A stretch of DNA of 64,000 bases, from assembly GCF_904849725.1 (NCBI RefSeq), contig NC_058520.1:536972083-537036082 (forward strand), written 5' to 3'. The position numbers and the translations under genes were made by a program. The stretch's first letter is position 1. Each line of letters starts with the position of its first letter. This DNA is from Hordeum vulgare subsp. vulgare (lineage: Eukaryota; Streptophyta; Magnoliopsida; Poales; Poaceae). Shown here piece after piece: positions 12,361 to 23,455 of this stretch. The notes beneath the pieces are model-generated. The model saw nothing but the letters and a program-made list of their open reading frames with translations, was not told the origin of the DNA and did not search any database.

Positions 12361-14183
12361 TGATGGGGAACATCGCATGGGAAACAAAAAATTTCCTACG
12401 CGCACGAAGACCTACCATGGTGATGTCCATCTACGAGAGGGGATTTCCGATCTACGTACCCTTGTAGATCGCACAGCAGAAGCATTAGTGAACGCGGTTG
12501 ATGTAGTGGAATGTCCTCACGTCCCTCGATCCGCCCCGCGAACCGTCCCATGAACCGTCCCGCGATCCGTTCCACGATCTAGTGCCGAACGGACGGCACC
12601 TCCGCGTTCAGCACACGTACAGCTCGATGATGATCTCGGCCTTCTTGATCCAGCAAGAGAGACGGAGAGGTAGATGAGTTTTCCGGCAGCGTGACGGCGC
12701 TCCGGAGGTTGGTGATGATCTAATCTCGGCAGGGCTCCGCCCGAGCTCCGCACAGACGCGATCTAGAGTTAAAACCGTGGAGGTATGTGGTCGGGCTGCC
12801 TTGAAAAAGTTGTCTCAAATCAGCCCTAATTGCTCCATATATATAGGAGGAGGGAGGGGAGACTTGCCTTGAGGCTCAAGGAGCCCCAAGGGCTACGCCA
12901 CCAAGGGGAGGAGGAGTCCTCCTCCAATCCTAGTCCAACTAGGATTGGAAGGTGGAGTCCTTCTCTCTTTTCCCACCTTTCCTTTTTTTTTCTTTCTCTT
13001 CTTTTGGTTTTTCTTTCTCTTGCGCAAGACAGCCTTGGGCTGACCCCACCTACTTGGTGCGCCACCCCCAAGGTCCTTGGGCCCTCCCGGGTTGGTGGTC
13101 CCCCCTCCCGGTGAAGATCCGGAACCCAATCGTCATTCCCGGTACATTACCGGTAATGCCCGAAAACCTTCCGGTAACCAAATGAAGTCATCCTATATAT
13201 CAATCTTCGTTTCCGGACCATTCCAGAAACCCTCGTGACGTCCGTGATCTCATCCGGGACTCCGAACAACATTCGGTAACCAACCATATAACTCAAATAC
13301 GCATAAAACAACGTCGAACCTTAAGTGTGCACACCTCGCGGGTTCGAGAACTATGTAGACATGACCCGAGTGACTCCTCGGTCAATATCCAATAGCGGGA
13401 CCTGGATGCCCATATTGGATCCTACATATTCTACGAAGATCTTATCGTTTGAACCTCAGTGCCAAGGATTCATATAATCCCGTATGTCATTCCCTTTGTC
13501 CTTCGGTATGTTACTTGTCTGAGATTCGATCGTCACTATCCGCATACCTATTTCAATCTCGTTTACCGGCAAGTCTCTTTACTCGTTCCGTAATACAAGA
13601 TCCCGCAACTTACACTAAGTCACATTGCTTGCAAGGCTTGTGTGTGATTTTGTATTACCGAGTGGGCCCCCAGATACCTCTCCGTCACACGGAGTGACAA
13701 ATCCCAGTCTCGATCCATACTAACTCAACGAACACCTTCGGAGATACCTGTAGAGCATCTTTATAGTCACCCAGTTACGTTGCGACGTTTGATACACACA
13801 AAGCATTCCTCCGGTGTCAGTGAGTTATATGATCTCATGGTCATAGGAACAAATACTTGACACGCAGAAAACAGTAGCAACAAAATGACACGATCAACAT
13901 GCTACGTCTTATTAGTTTGGGTCTAGTCCATCACATGATTCTCCTAATGATGTGATCCCGTTATCAAGTGACAACACTTGCCTATGGTCAGGAAACCTTG
14001 ACCATCTTTGATCAACGAGCTAGTCAACTAGAGGCTTACTAGGGACAGTGTTTTGTCGATGTATCCACACATGCACTGTATTTCCAATCAATACAATTAT
14101 AACATGGATAATAAACGATTATCATGAACAAAGAAATATAATAATAACTAATTTATTATTGCCTCTAGGGCATATTTTCAACA
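12361..14183 (-). repeat. 5' LTR of the complete Copia element
   Basis: It runs from TGATGGGGAACATCGC to GGGCATATTTTCAACA on the plus strand and matches 5566-7387 with about 52 substitutions and one homopolymer indel. ORFs inside (12215-13697) are shadows of LTR sequence. Confidence 0.9.
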
Positions 14184-14189
14184 GCGTGC

Positions 14190-14591
14190 TCGGCCAAGGC
14201 TGACACCTGGTCTTCTAACGCTTTGATCGGATCCGAGCTCAAATACAGATCTGGATTAAGGCTTGACCCTGTGACGGGACCAAGGAGGAGGCCTAAAGTT
14301 AAAGCATTGGGATTTTTGGGCTCATCGCTCAAGGACGAGAGCCCCGTAAGGACCAGACCACCGTGGGCGTTGGCGACGTACTATAGTTCGCCGAACTTGA
14401 TTTGCTGCTCCGGGTCGAAGCCGGCGATCTGGTCAAGGTGACCGGCCTTATCGTCTTGTAGGATGATGCTGCTGGACGTGAAGAGTTGGCCAGGGACAAA
14501 TGTATCCCCGGTGTTGATGTTATTGCTCATGACCAAGCGAGCCATCGATCCTTCGATGATCCCATAGTGGAACTCTCAATGAAAGCACCAA
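14190..14591 (-). mobile_element. 5' leader of the minus-strand Gypsy host (right part)
   Basis: This is the continuation of 4955-5565 beyond the Copia insertion. On the minus strand its first bases after the LTR read TTGGTGCTTTCATTGAGAG, a phrase that follows the 5' LTR in several Triticeae Gypsy elements (recalled) and probably includes the primer-binding site. Confidence 0.6.
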
Positions 14592-15260
14592 TGTTAGTGT
14601 CGAAACCGGAAAATCTTGGGTAGGGGGTCCCGAGCTCTGGATCTTGGATCAATGGTAACAAGAATAGGGGAGACGATGTTTACCCAGGTTCAGGCCCTCT
14701 TGATGGAGGTAAAACCCTATGTCCTGCTCTTGTTTATATTCATGATGGAGTATCGAGTGCGTACTTCATCTACCTCGAGATCATATGTTGTGGTCTAAAC
14801 AACAGGGGTAACGATGTTGTGTACAAACTAAAACCCTTCGGTTTATATTGAAACCAGGGGTAGCTAGGGTTACATATGGTCGGTTACCTCCGCGAATAAA
14901 CATACCGGTATTATCATCCTTACTTAGATCACACACCAAGGCTTCGGAAGCCTCCATCCTGAACACGGTGTCACCTTATAGTCTAGTCCTTCAACCATAG
15001 TCATAGAGCGGCCCATAAGTCCGTCCCGCAGAGATAGGACGGCAGCCCAAGGACACCTTAGTCTCGTACTCCCTCACGAGGGACTAAACCACCTAAGCTG
15101 GGAACCCATAGTCCGCGACTCCCTCAGGCGGCGAGCCGGAGTGTCTCCACACAATGTTCACACCACGGGGATGAAGGAGGCGTCCGTTGGACCACCAGAT
15201 TTCCAGGTGAGTCCGCATGGGACCCCATCAACAGTCCTATGTGGTGGGCGTGCCTCGACA
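14592..15260 (-). mobile_element. 5' LTR of the minus-strand Gypsy host, about 670 bp
   Basis: On the plus strand it starts TGTTAGTGTCGAAACCGG and ends near GCGTGCCTCGACA. Inner landmarks are gtttacccaggttcaggccc and a tract with repeated ccacctaagc-like blocks. The start matches a Triticeae Gypsy LTR group known from memory. The far LTR of this element is not in the window, having been lost at or beyond the left edge. The right boundary is uncertain by tens of bases. Confidence 0.65.
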
Positions 15261-15274
15261 CCCCCTGATACTTG

Positions 15275-16833
15275 TGATCAGCGTTGGGTTTTCCGTGAAG
15301 ACGATAGGGTGATGAAACACATTATAGATAAGTATTTCCCTTAGTGATAATGAAGGTTATCAAACCAATAGGAGTAACACGCAACCCCGTCTTTAGCGAT
15401 TGCACACAAAGAAGCAAACACTTGCACCCAACGCGGGTAAGAGGGTTGTTAATCCCCTTGGACACGTTATTTGCAAGGAAATGAAGCGTGTATATGTTAG
15501 TAGATAATTGTAAATTGAAAAATAAAACAAAAAGTAAATAAGAACGACAAGGAAAAATAGCATTTGTAAATATATAAGTGAATAGACCAGGGGGCCATAG
15601 TTTTCCCTAATGTCATCTCTCATGTAGTAAGCATACGCTGGGTAAATAAATTACTCTTGAAAAATTGATAGAAAAGCGCATAGTTATGTGATTTTCATGA
15701 TAATGACCATGTGTATATAGGCATCATGTCCATAAGAAAATAGGCCGACTCCTGCCCGCACTATTAATATTACTCCATAGACCGCTATCCAACATGCATC
15801 TAGAGTATTAAGTAAAACAGAGTAATGCTTGGAGAACAATGACATGATGTAGACAAAAAGAACTCAATTAATATGAATTAACCGCATCGTTTTATCCTTA
15901 GTGGCACCAATACAAACGCATGTCTTGTACCCTTCTGACACTGGGATATAGAGCACCGCCAGTTTGAACACACTACAATGCACACATCCCACTTAAGAAC
16001 GATTAATCTAGTTGGCCAAACCAAATCAATAGATTGGAGAGATTTATAAAGCTACAATAATCATGCAAATAATAATTAAATATAGAATTTAGAGAAGACT
16101 CAAATATTTTATCATGAATAATCTCAACATAAACCCAGAATTCATCGGACCCCTACAAACGCACCACACAAAAGAATTACATCGGATAGATCAAAGCAAA
16201 GATGTGATGATCAGTGTATTGAATATCAAGAGAGAGAGATAGACATATGGGTACTAACTATGGACCCGTAGGTCTGTGGTGAACTACTCACACATAACCT
16301 TGGGAGCAAGAAGGTTGATGTAGAGGCCCTCCGTGATCGACCCCCCCCCCTCCGACAGGGCATCAGAATAGGGCTCTAGATGGGCACATGGCGGAAGAGA
16401 ATCTTGCGGCGACGGAAAAAGTGTTTTAAGAGGCTCCTTAGGGTTTAGGGATTATAGGAATTTATAGGGCATAGAGGGGCGTCGAGATGCGCCTTGGGGG
16501 TCACCACATAACAGGGCGGAACCACCCCCATGGTTGCGCCCTGTTGTGTGGTGGCTCCCTCATGGATCCTCCGACCTCCCCCGAAGCTTCTAGGTCTTAT
16601 TTTGGTCCATAAAAATTGTCAATTTTTTTTGTTGCAATTGGACTTCGTTTGGTACTGTAAACCTGAAAAGCCAAAAACATGAAGAAATACAACAACTACC
16701 ACTGTGCATTGGGTTAATAGGCTAGTGCTCAGAAATAATATTAATTGGTAAATAGACATCCAAAAAGTATCTTAGGATGATAATATTATAACATGGATCA
16801 ATAAAAAATTATAGATATGTTGGAGACGTATCA
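15275..16833 (-). mobile_element. Gypsy LTR (Sabrina/WHAM-like), reversed
   Basis: On the plus strand it begins TGATCAGCGTTGGG and ends GTTGGAGACGTATCA, the mirror image of the LTR at 1115-2621. It is about 1559 bp and includes a C9 run near 16341. No internal region of its own is attached on either side, so it is a solo or truncated LTR. Flanks acttg and ccttc do not make a convincing duplication. Confidence 0.7.
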
Positions 16834-17416
16834 CCTTCATATTCATCCCATATTTAGGCTGGATATGAGGGGTGTTGGTCAGCACGGGCGTTTGAGACCC
16901 GTTTGATGCACCCGACTGGGTTAACATTTCGTGACTCGCTAGTGACCGGGCGGCCTACTCGGGCGTTTGGGGTGGGTTTGGGACGCGTGGCTATAGATGC
17001 TCTTACATGCACCATTTTTTGCCCCTTTGCATACTTGTCCCAGATGAGACCGACTAAGCAAATGCATACAGAAAAACATCTCATGTTGCTTGGTTGCCTG
17101 CATTCCCTCTTCGTGCATCATGAAAACGACTCTATGCACTGTGTTTGGTTTGTCGCATTGCCTATTCTCATACTAGTGCATGTTGTTTGCTTACACACAA
17201 CACAATTGTGTGGTAACCTCCTCATGAAGGTTGTGAGGTTAAGAGTGGCACACATACGAACAAACAACAGCAGGAATAGCACAACAAAGGAAGACATGAC
17301 AGTCTTAACAACATATAAGAACAACTTTAACATAGTACAGTAAGTTTTAAACCAACCCGACACAACATAATAGTCTTAAACGCGCCAACACTAGTAATCA
17401 TGCAGCAACCAGCTCT
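16834..17416. other. Lower-copy DNA with a possible PIF/Harbinger-type end
   Basis: Between about 16860 and 17007 the sequence resembles ends of Triticeae Harbinger elements as recalled, closing with gctatagatgctctta where TTA would be the target trinucleotide. The other end was not found. An open frame of 146 codons on plus (16903-17343) has no recognisable motif. The rest is unassigned. Confidence 0.3.
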
Positions 17417-17507
17417 CTAGACGGTCACGGCAAAGGCCTCGTCGTTCATCTTGCATTTGGTTCCCACTTCAATGTCGTCGTTGTTGAAGACGATCACTTT
17501 CAGGGTG

Positions 17508-18997
17508 CACTACAGGAAACACGAAATTTGCCGTCAGTACTACTATTTGCCGTCATCTTTTACACGGGTAAAACGACAAAGACATAATTTGCCGTCATTG
17601 GCTGACGGCAAAACACAGCTGTCGGCAAAAAAAAAAATTTACCGTTTGCCAAATAAATCGCACACGGCAAAGACATACTTTGCTGTCTGTAAAAGAATCG
17701 CAGACGGCAAAGACATACTTTGCCGTCTGTAAAAAAGTGGAAGACGACAAAGATATACTTTGCCGTGTGTAAAAAAGTGGCAGACGACAAAGACATATTT
17801 TGTCGTTTGTGATATTTTCATGAAGACGGCAAAGAGAAGGCACACCACGCGGATTGATCCCATGGATCGATGGCGTGGCGGCCTCTCCCATCCACAATCC
17901 ACTCCACCCAGTCCACCCAGCTGGCCCACCACGCACTCCACCCGGCCTTATCCTCTGCCCGCCCCTCGTCTCTCTCGCAGCGCATCTCTCTCGCCCTCCA
18001 ACCGGCCTTATCTTCTGCCCTCCCCTCGTCTCTCTCGAAGCGCATCTCTCTCGCAGCGCACTTGCACCAGATCTCGCTGGTCCAAACGTTGTCGGGCGCA
18101 CCCACCTCTGCTCGCGCCCACCGGAGCCTGCCTCCGCTCGCTCCACCAAGCGTCCCTCGCCTCCGCCCCGCGGCGTCCGATGGCTGGAGCTTGCATCTGC
18201 CCGCATCACCACCCGCCGCTGGCCACCTTTGTTGTAACCGACCGGGTCCCCCACTGTCGCATCTGCGCATCGAAAGGGCTTCCGCGTCGATGCCTCCGTC
18301 GACCCAGGCATGGCTGGCCCCTTCCACAGCCGACCCCCGCGTGGCCGTCTCCTTCCTCCATCCAACTCGGCGCCGCCAGCCCCTTCCTCCGTCGACCCCC
18401 GTGTGGCTGGCCCGTTCCTTCTTCGACCTCGGCGCGGTTGGCCCGTCCTCTGTCAAGCCCCGCGTGTAAACGCATGTGATGAATGGTTGTAATATGTATA
18501 TTTGCAGCCCTCTAATCTCTATTTTTCTCTATAGATGAATGGTTGTAATTTGTATATTTTTATCTCTATATTGTTCTATATAGATGAATGTTAGTGTGTT
18601 GAATGGTTTTCAGTGTGTTAGAAATCTATATATTTTTATCTCTATATTGTCTGCATACAGCTTTGCATCTCTGCCCTCTGCACTTCCACTGTTGCTCATT
18701 TTTTATTAAAAAATTAGAATCTTTGTCGTTTGGATTTTATTTCGGTAGACGACAAAGGCACTAACGACGTGTCGTTATGTTACGTGTTTTTTGCCGTTTG
18801 GAAGTTTTTATTGACGACCAAATCTTTGTCGTCTACTTGAACGACGGCTGATGGCAAAATTACCCTTTGCGGGCATGGTGTATGCGGACATTATTTGCCT
18901 TTAGGGGCTGATGGCAAAATCTTTGCCGTCAGGGGCTGACAACAAAATCTTTGCCGTCTGTAACGCCCTGACGGCAAAATGCCTGATTCGTGTAGTG
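17508..18997. mobile_element. Non-autonomous CACTA (En/Spm) transposon, 1490 bp
   Basis: The element starts CACTACAGGAAACACGAA and ends TGATTCGTGTAGTG, so the terminal inverted repeats match. It is flanked by the 3-bp duplication gtg (17505-17507 and 18998-19000). Subterminal arrays of TTTGCCGTC and its complement, in both orientations, fill 17530-17840 and 18720-18985, as expected for transposase binding in CACTA elements. No transposase is encoded. Movement must have used a transposase supplied elsewhere. Confidence 0.92.
17850..18475. other. GC-rich block inside the CACTA element (possible captured sequence)
   Basis: The block is much richer in C and G than the AT-rich flanks of the element and opens long frames on both strands (239 codons plus, 256 and 212 codons minus). 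It includes a direct 60-bp duplication, 17941-18000 and 18001-18060. The amino-acid content in every frame is low complexity (Pro/Ser/Arg), so no frame is called coding. It may be a captured host fragment. Confidence 0.4.
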
Positions 18998-19385
18998 GTG
19001 AGAGTAGTCAGCAGCTTGAAGATGGCCATGTAACCAATTTTGATCTAGTGAAAGAAGACAAAGGGGCCCAACCTTGATCAAAGGTGACCATGTCGTTGAT
19101 CACCCGGACCATGACCCTCCATACGCAATTGGTGTTTATCTTCAACTTGAAGTCCTAAGGGGCAGCAGGGAAATGCTTCATGAACTCTAGAGGCATAGGA
19201 AGGCACTCCAGCTTCGGGGCAAGGGATCAACTTGCATAAATGGGTTGATTGTGCCTTCTCGTGGTAGTGATCGAAGTTCCTCCGCTTGCCACTGGGGGCT
19301 CCTCCACCACCATGTTGTCATCCAACGGCGGCACCACCTCCTTGCGCTTGTCCAATGGGGCACCACCTCCTTGCCCTTCTATTCG

Positions 19386-19786
19386 GCCGCCACCACCTAC
19401 TTCCGTGCATTATGAACAACATGAAGTTCAAAGATCAACATGCATCCATTCCTACCATCCAAAGCTTCTATATTTACCCACCCTACTTACCCATCACCAC
19501 ACTCATACCAATCTGACCGCACCATGTTCGAGACCACCATGAAAGTGTGCTCGAACTTCACTAGCATCAAAGGCATTCATAAGGAGGCAGGCACTATGGT
19601 CAAGAAGGCGATGATGAAGGAGTCAAATGTGTTGATCCCTAACGCAGCAAAGGGCACTGTGTTGGCGGACATCCTTCGCTGGGCCAACTGTAGCGTTCCT
19701 GGTCAGAGGGCAAGATGAGCCAAGTACAAGGGGTACAAGGCTCTTCAAAACCAGCGTGCCACAACATTCTCAACTAGGACGTTGGT
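19386..19786. other. Unassigned lower-copy sequence
   Basis: A plus frame from 19524 (MFETTMKVC, about 64 codons to a stop at 19716) continues after that stop as AKYKGYKALQNQ. It has the look of a decayed coding segment, but I do not recognise the family. Nothing else is supported. Confidence 0.3.
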
Positions 19787-19823
19787 GGCGCCGGAGGACG
19801 ACCACTATGCACTACAAATGGTG
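19787..19823 (+). repeat. 37-bp direct repeat, left copy
   Basis: The block ggcgcc...atggtg matches 20077-20113 with two substitutions. The pair brackets the 5S-like LTR. Confidence 0.85.
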
Positions 19824-20075
19824 GTCATATTAGGGATGATAGACTACTCATACCAATAATGAATTCCTTCTTTTCCGGGAGCCAATTCGAAGAGAACTCC
19901 CAGGTTAAGCGTGTTTGGCTTGGAGTAGATTTAGGATGGGTGACCGATTGGGAAGTTGGTCCCGGGTGCGCATGAGTGTGGACAAACTGTGCAGAAAAGA
20001 CTAGTATTGATCTTTGGAGCCAGTCTAGATCCCGCCACGAGTAACGACCATCGACGGGTGTGTCCGGATGTTACA
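19824..20075 (+). mobile_element. Cassandra-like TRIM LTR with a 5S rRNA-derived segment
   Basis: The core at about 19902-19965 reads gttaagcgtg, then ggatgggtgacc, then gggaagt, in the order and spacing of the 3' half of plant 5S rRNA that contains the internal Pol III promoter. The surroundings (cgggagccaattcg before, gaccatcgacgggtgtgtccgg after, end GTTACA) fit the LTR of the Cassandra TRIM family as recalled. There is one LTR without a second copy or internal region, about 252 bp. It is not a functional 5S gene, since the 5' half does not match. Confidence 0.75.
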
Positions 20076-20076
20076 C

Positions 20077-20113
20077 GGCGCCAGAGGACGACCACTATGC
20101 GCTACAAATGGTG
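20077..20113 (+). repeat. 37-bp direct repeat, right copy
   Basis: This is the partner of 19787-19823. It is far longer than the 5-bp duplication expected for an LTR element. Confidence 0.85.
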
Positions 20114-22095
20114 TTCAGGTGCCGGCGGCACACGACTGTGCAAGACCCATCATTCATAGCGAAAACGACGAGGACGAGATTCCAAATGGTGTTGTGGAGG
20201 AGGTGGAAAGACAAGAAAAAAGCTACCCCCCCTTCTAAGCGACTTCAAGGTTGCCGCTGCTAGGATCGATGCTTGTAAGTTTGTTTTACCAAAATCCTCA
20301 CCCACTGGTAATCCAAAAAGGACCATGTGAAACCGGTGGATTCTAGGATTCATCGGCCGTGTTTCCCTTATGCCAATCAGTAAATCGAAAAGAGGATAAG
20401 GTCTTATCGCCATTGCCGATGCGCTGGTCAATCCCATGCTCGCAGGCGTCTAGGCTCTGGTGCTCACCGCCGTTGATGTGAGTGGGGAAGAGGGGAAGAG
20501 AGCTGTGAGGGGAGGAAATTGACGGTAGTTTATGTCGGAGCTTCGGGAAACAACATGATGTCTCGATTCCGCATCAACGCGTACAAACCGTCCACACCCA
20601 CGTGCCTCGGGTTGCAACGCTTGGGACTGGCTCTAAAAAAACATCTGATTCGACCGTTTTTGGTATGCATGCGCATAGATGCTTTATATTTCGTGCGAGC
20701 TAATTTTTTTAATGTGCCCTGAACAATCAAATAAGTCAAAATCATTATGCGCGGGTCTGGCTAAACCTTAATGCCGGCTATCAAAGGGCTCCTAAATACA
20801 GTTGGGAGTTGGGACATTCATTTCTCCCTTCCTTGCTTCACAACCCTCGGGCGAGAAAAGCGGCCAGGACCTGGCAAAAGAGGATCGCGCTACAGCTACT
20901 AGGTGGGATGTTTAGCTCAGTCGAGCCTTAGCAGATCTGTGTGGTACAATGCCGGTGGGCCAACGATCGATCAGTCGATCTCGCACGAGGAGAATGTGTG
21001 CGCCGCAATTGCAAGCGTCCCCGAGAAGCATCATGTTCATGCGCATCCATCGACCCACAGCGAGTAGGTAGGTCCGTAGGTACCAACCGGAAGTGGCCAA
21101 AACTAAGATTGGCACGCAAATCCGCCCGTAGGCCCAGAGCCCGATCGCACTCTTTACGTTTGATCGCCATCTTTATCAGGGCATTCCTCGCGATCCACTC
21201 ATCCTGGCGGAGTGGTGGTGGTGGTGGTGGAGAGCGTAGCTACTCCTAGATGCCTACTGATCTCATCCACGGCATGCCTGATGTGATCGGCACGGCACCG
21301 CATCATTGGCTCCCTCCTCGGATAAGGAAATTAAAGCGTACGCTTCCATATGATACCGTGGACGCAATCATTTGAGATATAGTAGATGCTATCCAATTTT
21401 CGAAGATGATGTGAAGTCACTTTGCTTGTCAGCCTTTGATTCCCGTCCTTTGCCTGGTCATCAGTTGTCAGTTGTCACTGACTGCAGGAGTGCCGCAGGG
21501 GATCGGAGATCTAATCTTCCGTGGAATCATTGTCCTTCTTGTTCGGTTTTGTCCTCTTCCGCCACATTCGTTGCACCATATCGTATCCTGCAGTTGCATA
21601 TCCGGCCTTAGTTCGCGTATGGGAAATGAAAAAATGGTTTTGCGTCTTGGAAGTGACCATGCCTGTGGCTACAGTGCTGTACTAGTGGTGGCTCGGAGGC
21701 GAAGAACTGATTTGCATCCACGGAACACATGGCCATCATGGAACACATTCCGGGGCAAAGAAATTGTATTATAGATATACTACTACATGTGGCATGGAAC
21801 ACACGTACGCCCAGAAAATTAGACGGCTACATACGTACTGTAAGTCTCTGCTCACTAGTCTATACCCAGGGAAAGTATCCAGAGATACCAATTCCGACAT
21901 GCTCCCATCTTTCATTTCAAAAAAAGACCAATTTGAATAATTTAAATATTCTACCAAAAAATTGTGAATGTTCACAAAACCTAGTCTAGGACCCCTAAAA
22001 AATTCAGACGCAAATTCGAAATAAACATTGAGAAACAAAAGAAAAATATATATGTGGATAGTGACATTTTTTGCTATTGCCTTTTTATAGCACTA
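20114..22095. other. Unassigned low-copy intergenic sequence
   Basis: No LTR, terminal repeat or long coding frame was recognised. Open frames of 60-112 codons occur on both strands without motifs. A short (GGT)n run lies near 21212-21230. This is one of the few stretches that do not look like a common repeat. Confidence 0.4.
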
Positions 22096-22800
22096 TTTTT
22101 TTTCGAGAAAATTTCCGATCTATCCATCACTTGTCAAGATAGTAGAATGACCACCACAGGTAATACATCTAAATCCGTAGACCACCTAGCGATGACTACA
22201 ATCACTCGAGCGAGTCAAAGCCTGGTCGCCATCATCACTCCTACCTCCTCGTCACACCCGACCAAACCTTGTTGTGATAGAGAGTCGAAAAGTCATCGTG
22301 CTAAGATACCATAGGACCAATACACAAGAACAAGAATCGTCGTCGATGAAGAGAATCGTAAATTGAAAGGATCTAACATGTAGACACACGGGCGCACACA
22401 AATGAAAATCAAATCCAAGCGGATTCACTGAAAGAGAAATGTCGACCGAATCCCATGAGATTCACCGGAGACACACCTCCACACGCCCTCCGACAAGGCT
22501 AGACGCACCACCTGGACATGGCTAGGCGGGGAGAAAATTATTTCATCTTTAGGAAGCTTTTATCGCCTCGACTTCCTCAGCAGGACACAAACACCAAACG
22601 GATACAAAAAGACACCTAAAATGGAGTTGGAGCCTTCTGGCCGGCAAGGGCCGAGATTCACCGCTCCTCCATGGCCTAAGGCCACAGAAGATGGGGTAGA
22701 CTTGCAGCGGTACCGACAATAGGCGAGCTACCATAATTTCCTTGAGTCTCTTGAGCACAACCGAAGGGCTACATGTTATGGCACTATTCATGTTAGATTT
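22096..22800 (-). mobile_element. Retroposon-like dispersed repeat
   Basis: The left end is a T run (22096-22103) followed by tcgagaaaatttccgatcta, so on the minus strand the sequence would end in a poly(A) tail. The body (tccgtagaccacctagcgat, ctccacacgccctccgac) matches a repeat remembered as common in wheat sequence, possibly a LINE end. No ORF is supported. The right boundary is uncertain. Confidence 0.35.
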
Positions 22801-23455
22801 TCAATTTTGTCTCTCCATGGTAACTTCAAATTTAGATATGATTTTTTAGCGCTTGTAAAATCATGTCTTGTGAACCCTAGAAAAATCATAATTTTTTTAA
22901 ATGTCTAAATTTACTTTATGAAGGTTAGAATTGTAGGATCATTTATAGGTAACCAATCATCAGATACTTTCCCTCTCGACCCATTAGCTCGTTAGAAATG
23001 AAGTGATATCTTAAAATAGGACATCGAAATCTTGTGACTGATCGTTCATTAGAAACAGATCTGAACGATCCCACGCCTCCCTCGTGTGTGTCCAAGCACG
23101 CGAAACACGTGAGGTAGATGCGATAGCAACGAGCCCTGTCGATCCCACCCGGCCTCCATAACGCGCGCAACTCGTCAGGCCAGTATGAGGCCCATGAGTG
23201 AGGCCGAGCCATTGCTCCTGGCGCACCACCTCACACGCCACCCTCAACAACACACATGAACAACACCCCATTGTGTTCTTATCTCCACTACAAGAAAAGA
23301 GCCGCCCTCGATCCATCACCCCCTCTCTTTCTCCCTCGCGACACCCTCAAATCGGCAACATACACATCGAGTTCATCCCCGTTTGGTTGGTTTTTCACGT
23401 TTGTTAATTGGAGGACCAAGCCCCAGTACGCAAGTTATGCCAAAATGCAAACCTA
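22801..23455. other. Unassigned sequence
   Basis: Nothing is recognised. The string cactacaagaaaa near 23287 resembles a CACTA end but has no partner. Confidence 0.4.

Larger units (their letters stand above)
5566..14183 (-). mobile_element. Complete Copia retrotransposon (Angela/WIS/BARE-like), coding-dead
   Basis: Two LTRs of 1822 and 1823 bp in the same orientation bracket 4973 bp of internal sequence. The flanks carry the exact repeat gcgtgc (5560-5565 and 14184-14189), consistent with a 5-bp duplication plus one chance base. On the minus strand the order is 5' LTR (12361-14183), primer-binding site, gag-pol remnant, polypurine tract, 3' LTR (5566-7387). A base-by-base comparison by eye gives about 52 differences between the LTRs, near 2.9 percent. 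The interior has no sense frame longer than about 98 codons. The element lies in a minus-strand Gypsy. Confidence 0.92.
17417..19385 (-). pseudogene. B3-domain protein pseudogene split by a CACTA transposon
   Basis: With 17508-19000 (element plus one gtg) removed, the minus strand reads a plant B3 DNA-binding domain: VTFDQGWAP, then after a 1-base deletion IGYMAIFKLL, then across the junction LKVIVFNNDDIEV and a stop at 17417-17419. The order W..V, GW..F, H.I..G, F.L, KVI.F is that of B3/REM-type transcription factors. Upstream codons to about 19385 are acidic and Gly-rich (KEVVPPLDDNMVVEEPP). Lesions are a TGA near 19230, a TAG for Lys near 19158, the frameshift, and a TAG where Gln is expected at 19045-19047. 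No intron or promoter is evident. It may be a gene fragment or an old duplicated gene. Confidence 0.7.

Noticed and set aside
15275..16833. Solo LTR with target duplication
   Set aside because: Flanks acttg and ccttc match at only three of five bases, so it is called an LTR without claiming a complete solo insertion.
16903..17343. 146-codon plus frame
   Set aside because: No motif, and it starts in a repeat-like end; the opposite strand is equally open.
17595..18479. Frames of 256 and 212 codons (minus) and 239 codons (plus) in the CACTA element
   Set aside because: They overlap one another in a GC-rich, stop-poor block, have Pro/Ser/Arg low-complexity content, and their ends run through the subterminal repeat arrays.
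19902..19965. 5S rRNA gene
   Set aside because: Only the 3' half matches and it lies within a Cassandra-like LTR context; the 5' half and terminator are absent.
23286..23300. CACTA terminus (cactacaagaaaa)
   Set aside because: No partner end, subterminal array or 3-bp duplication was found.
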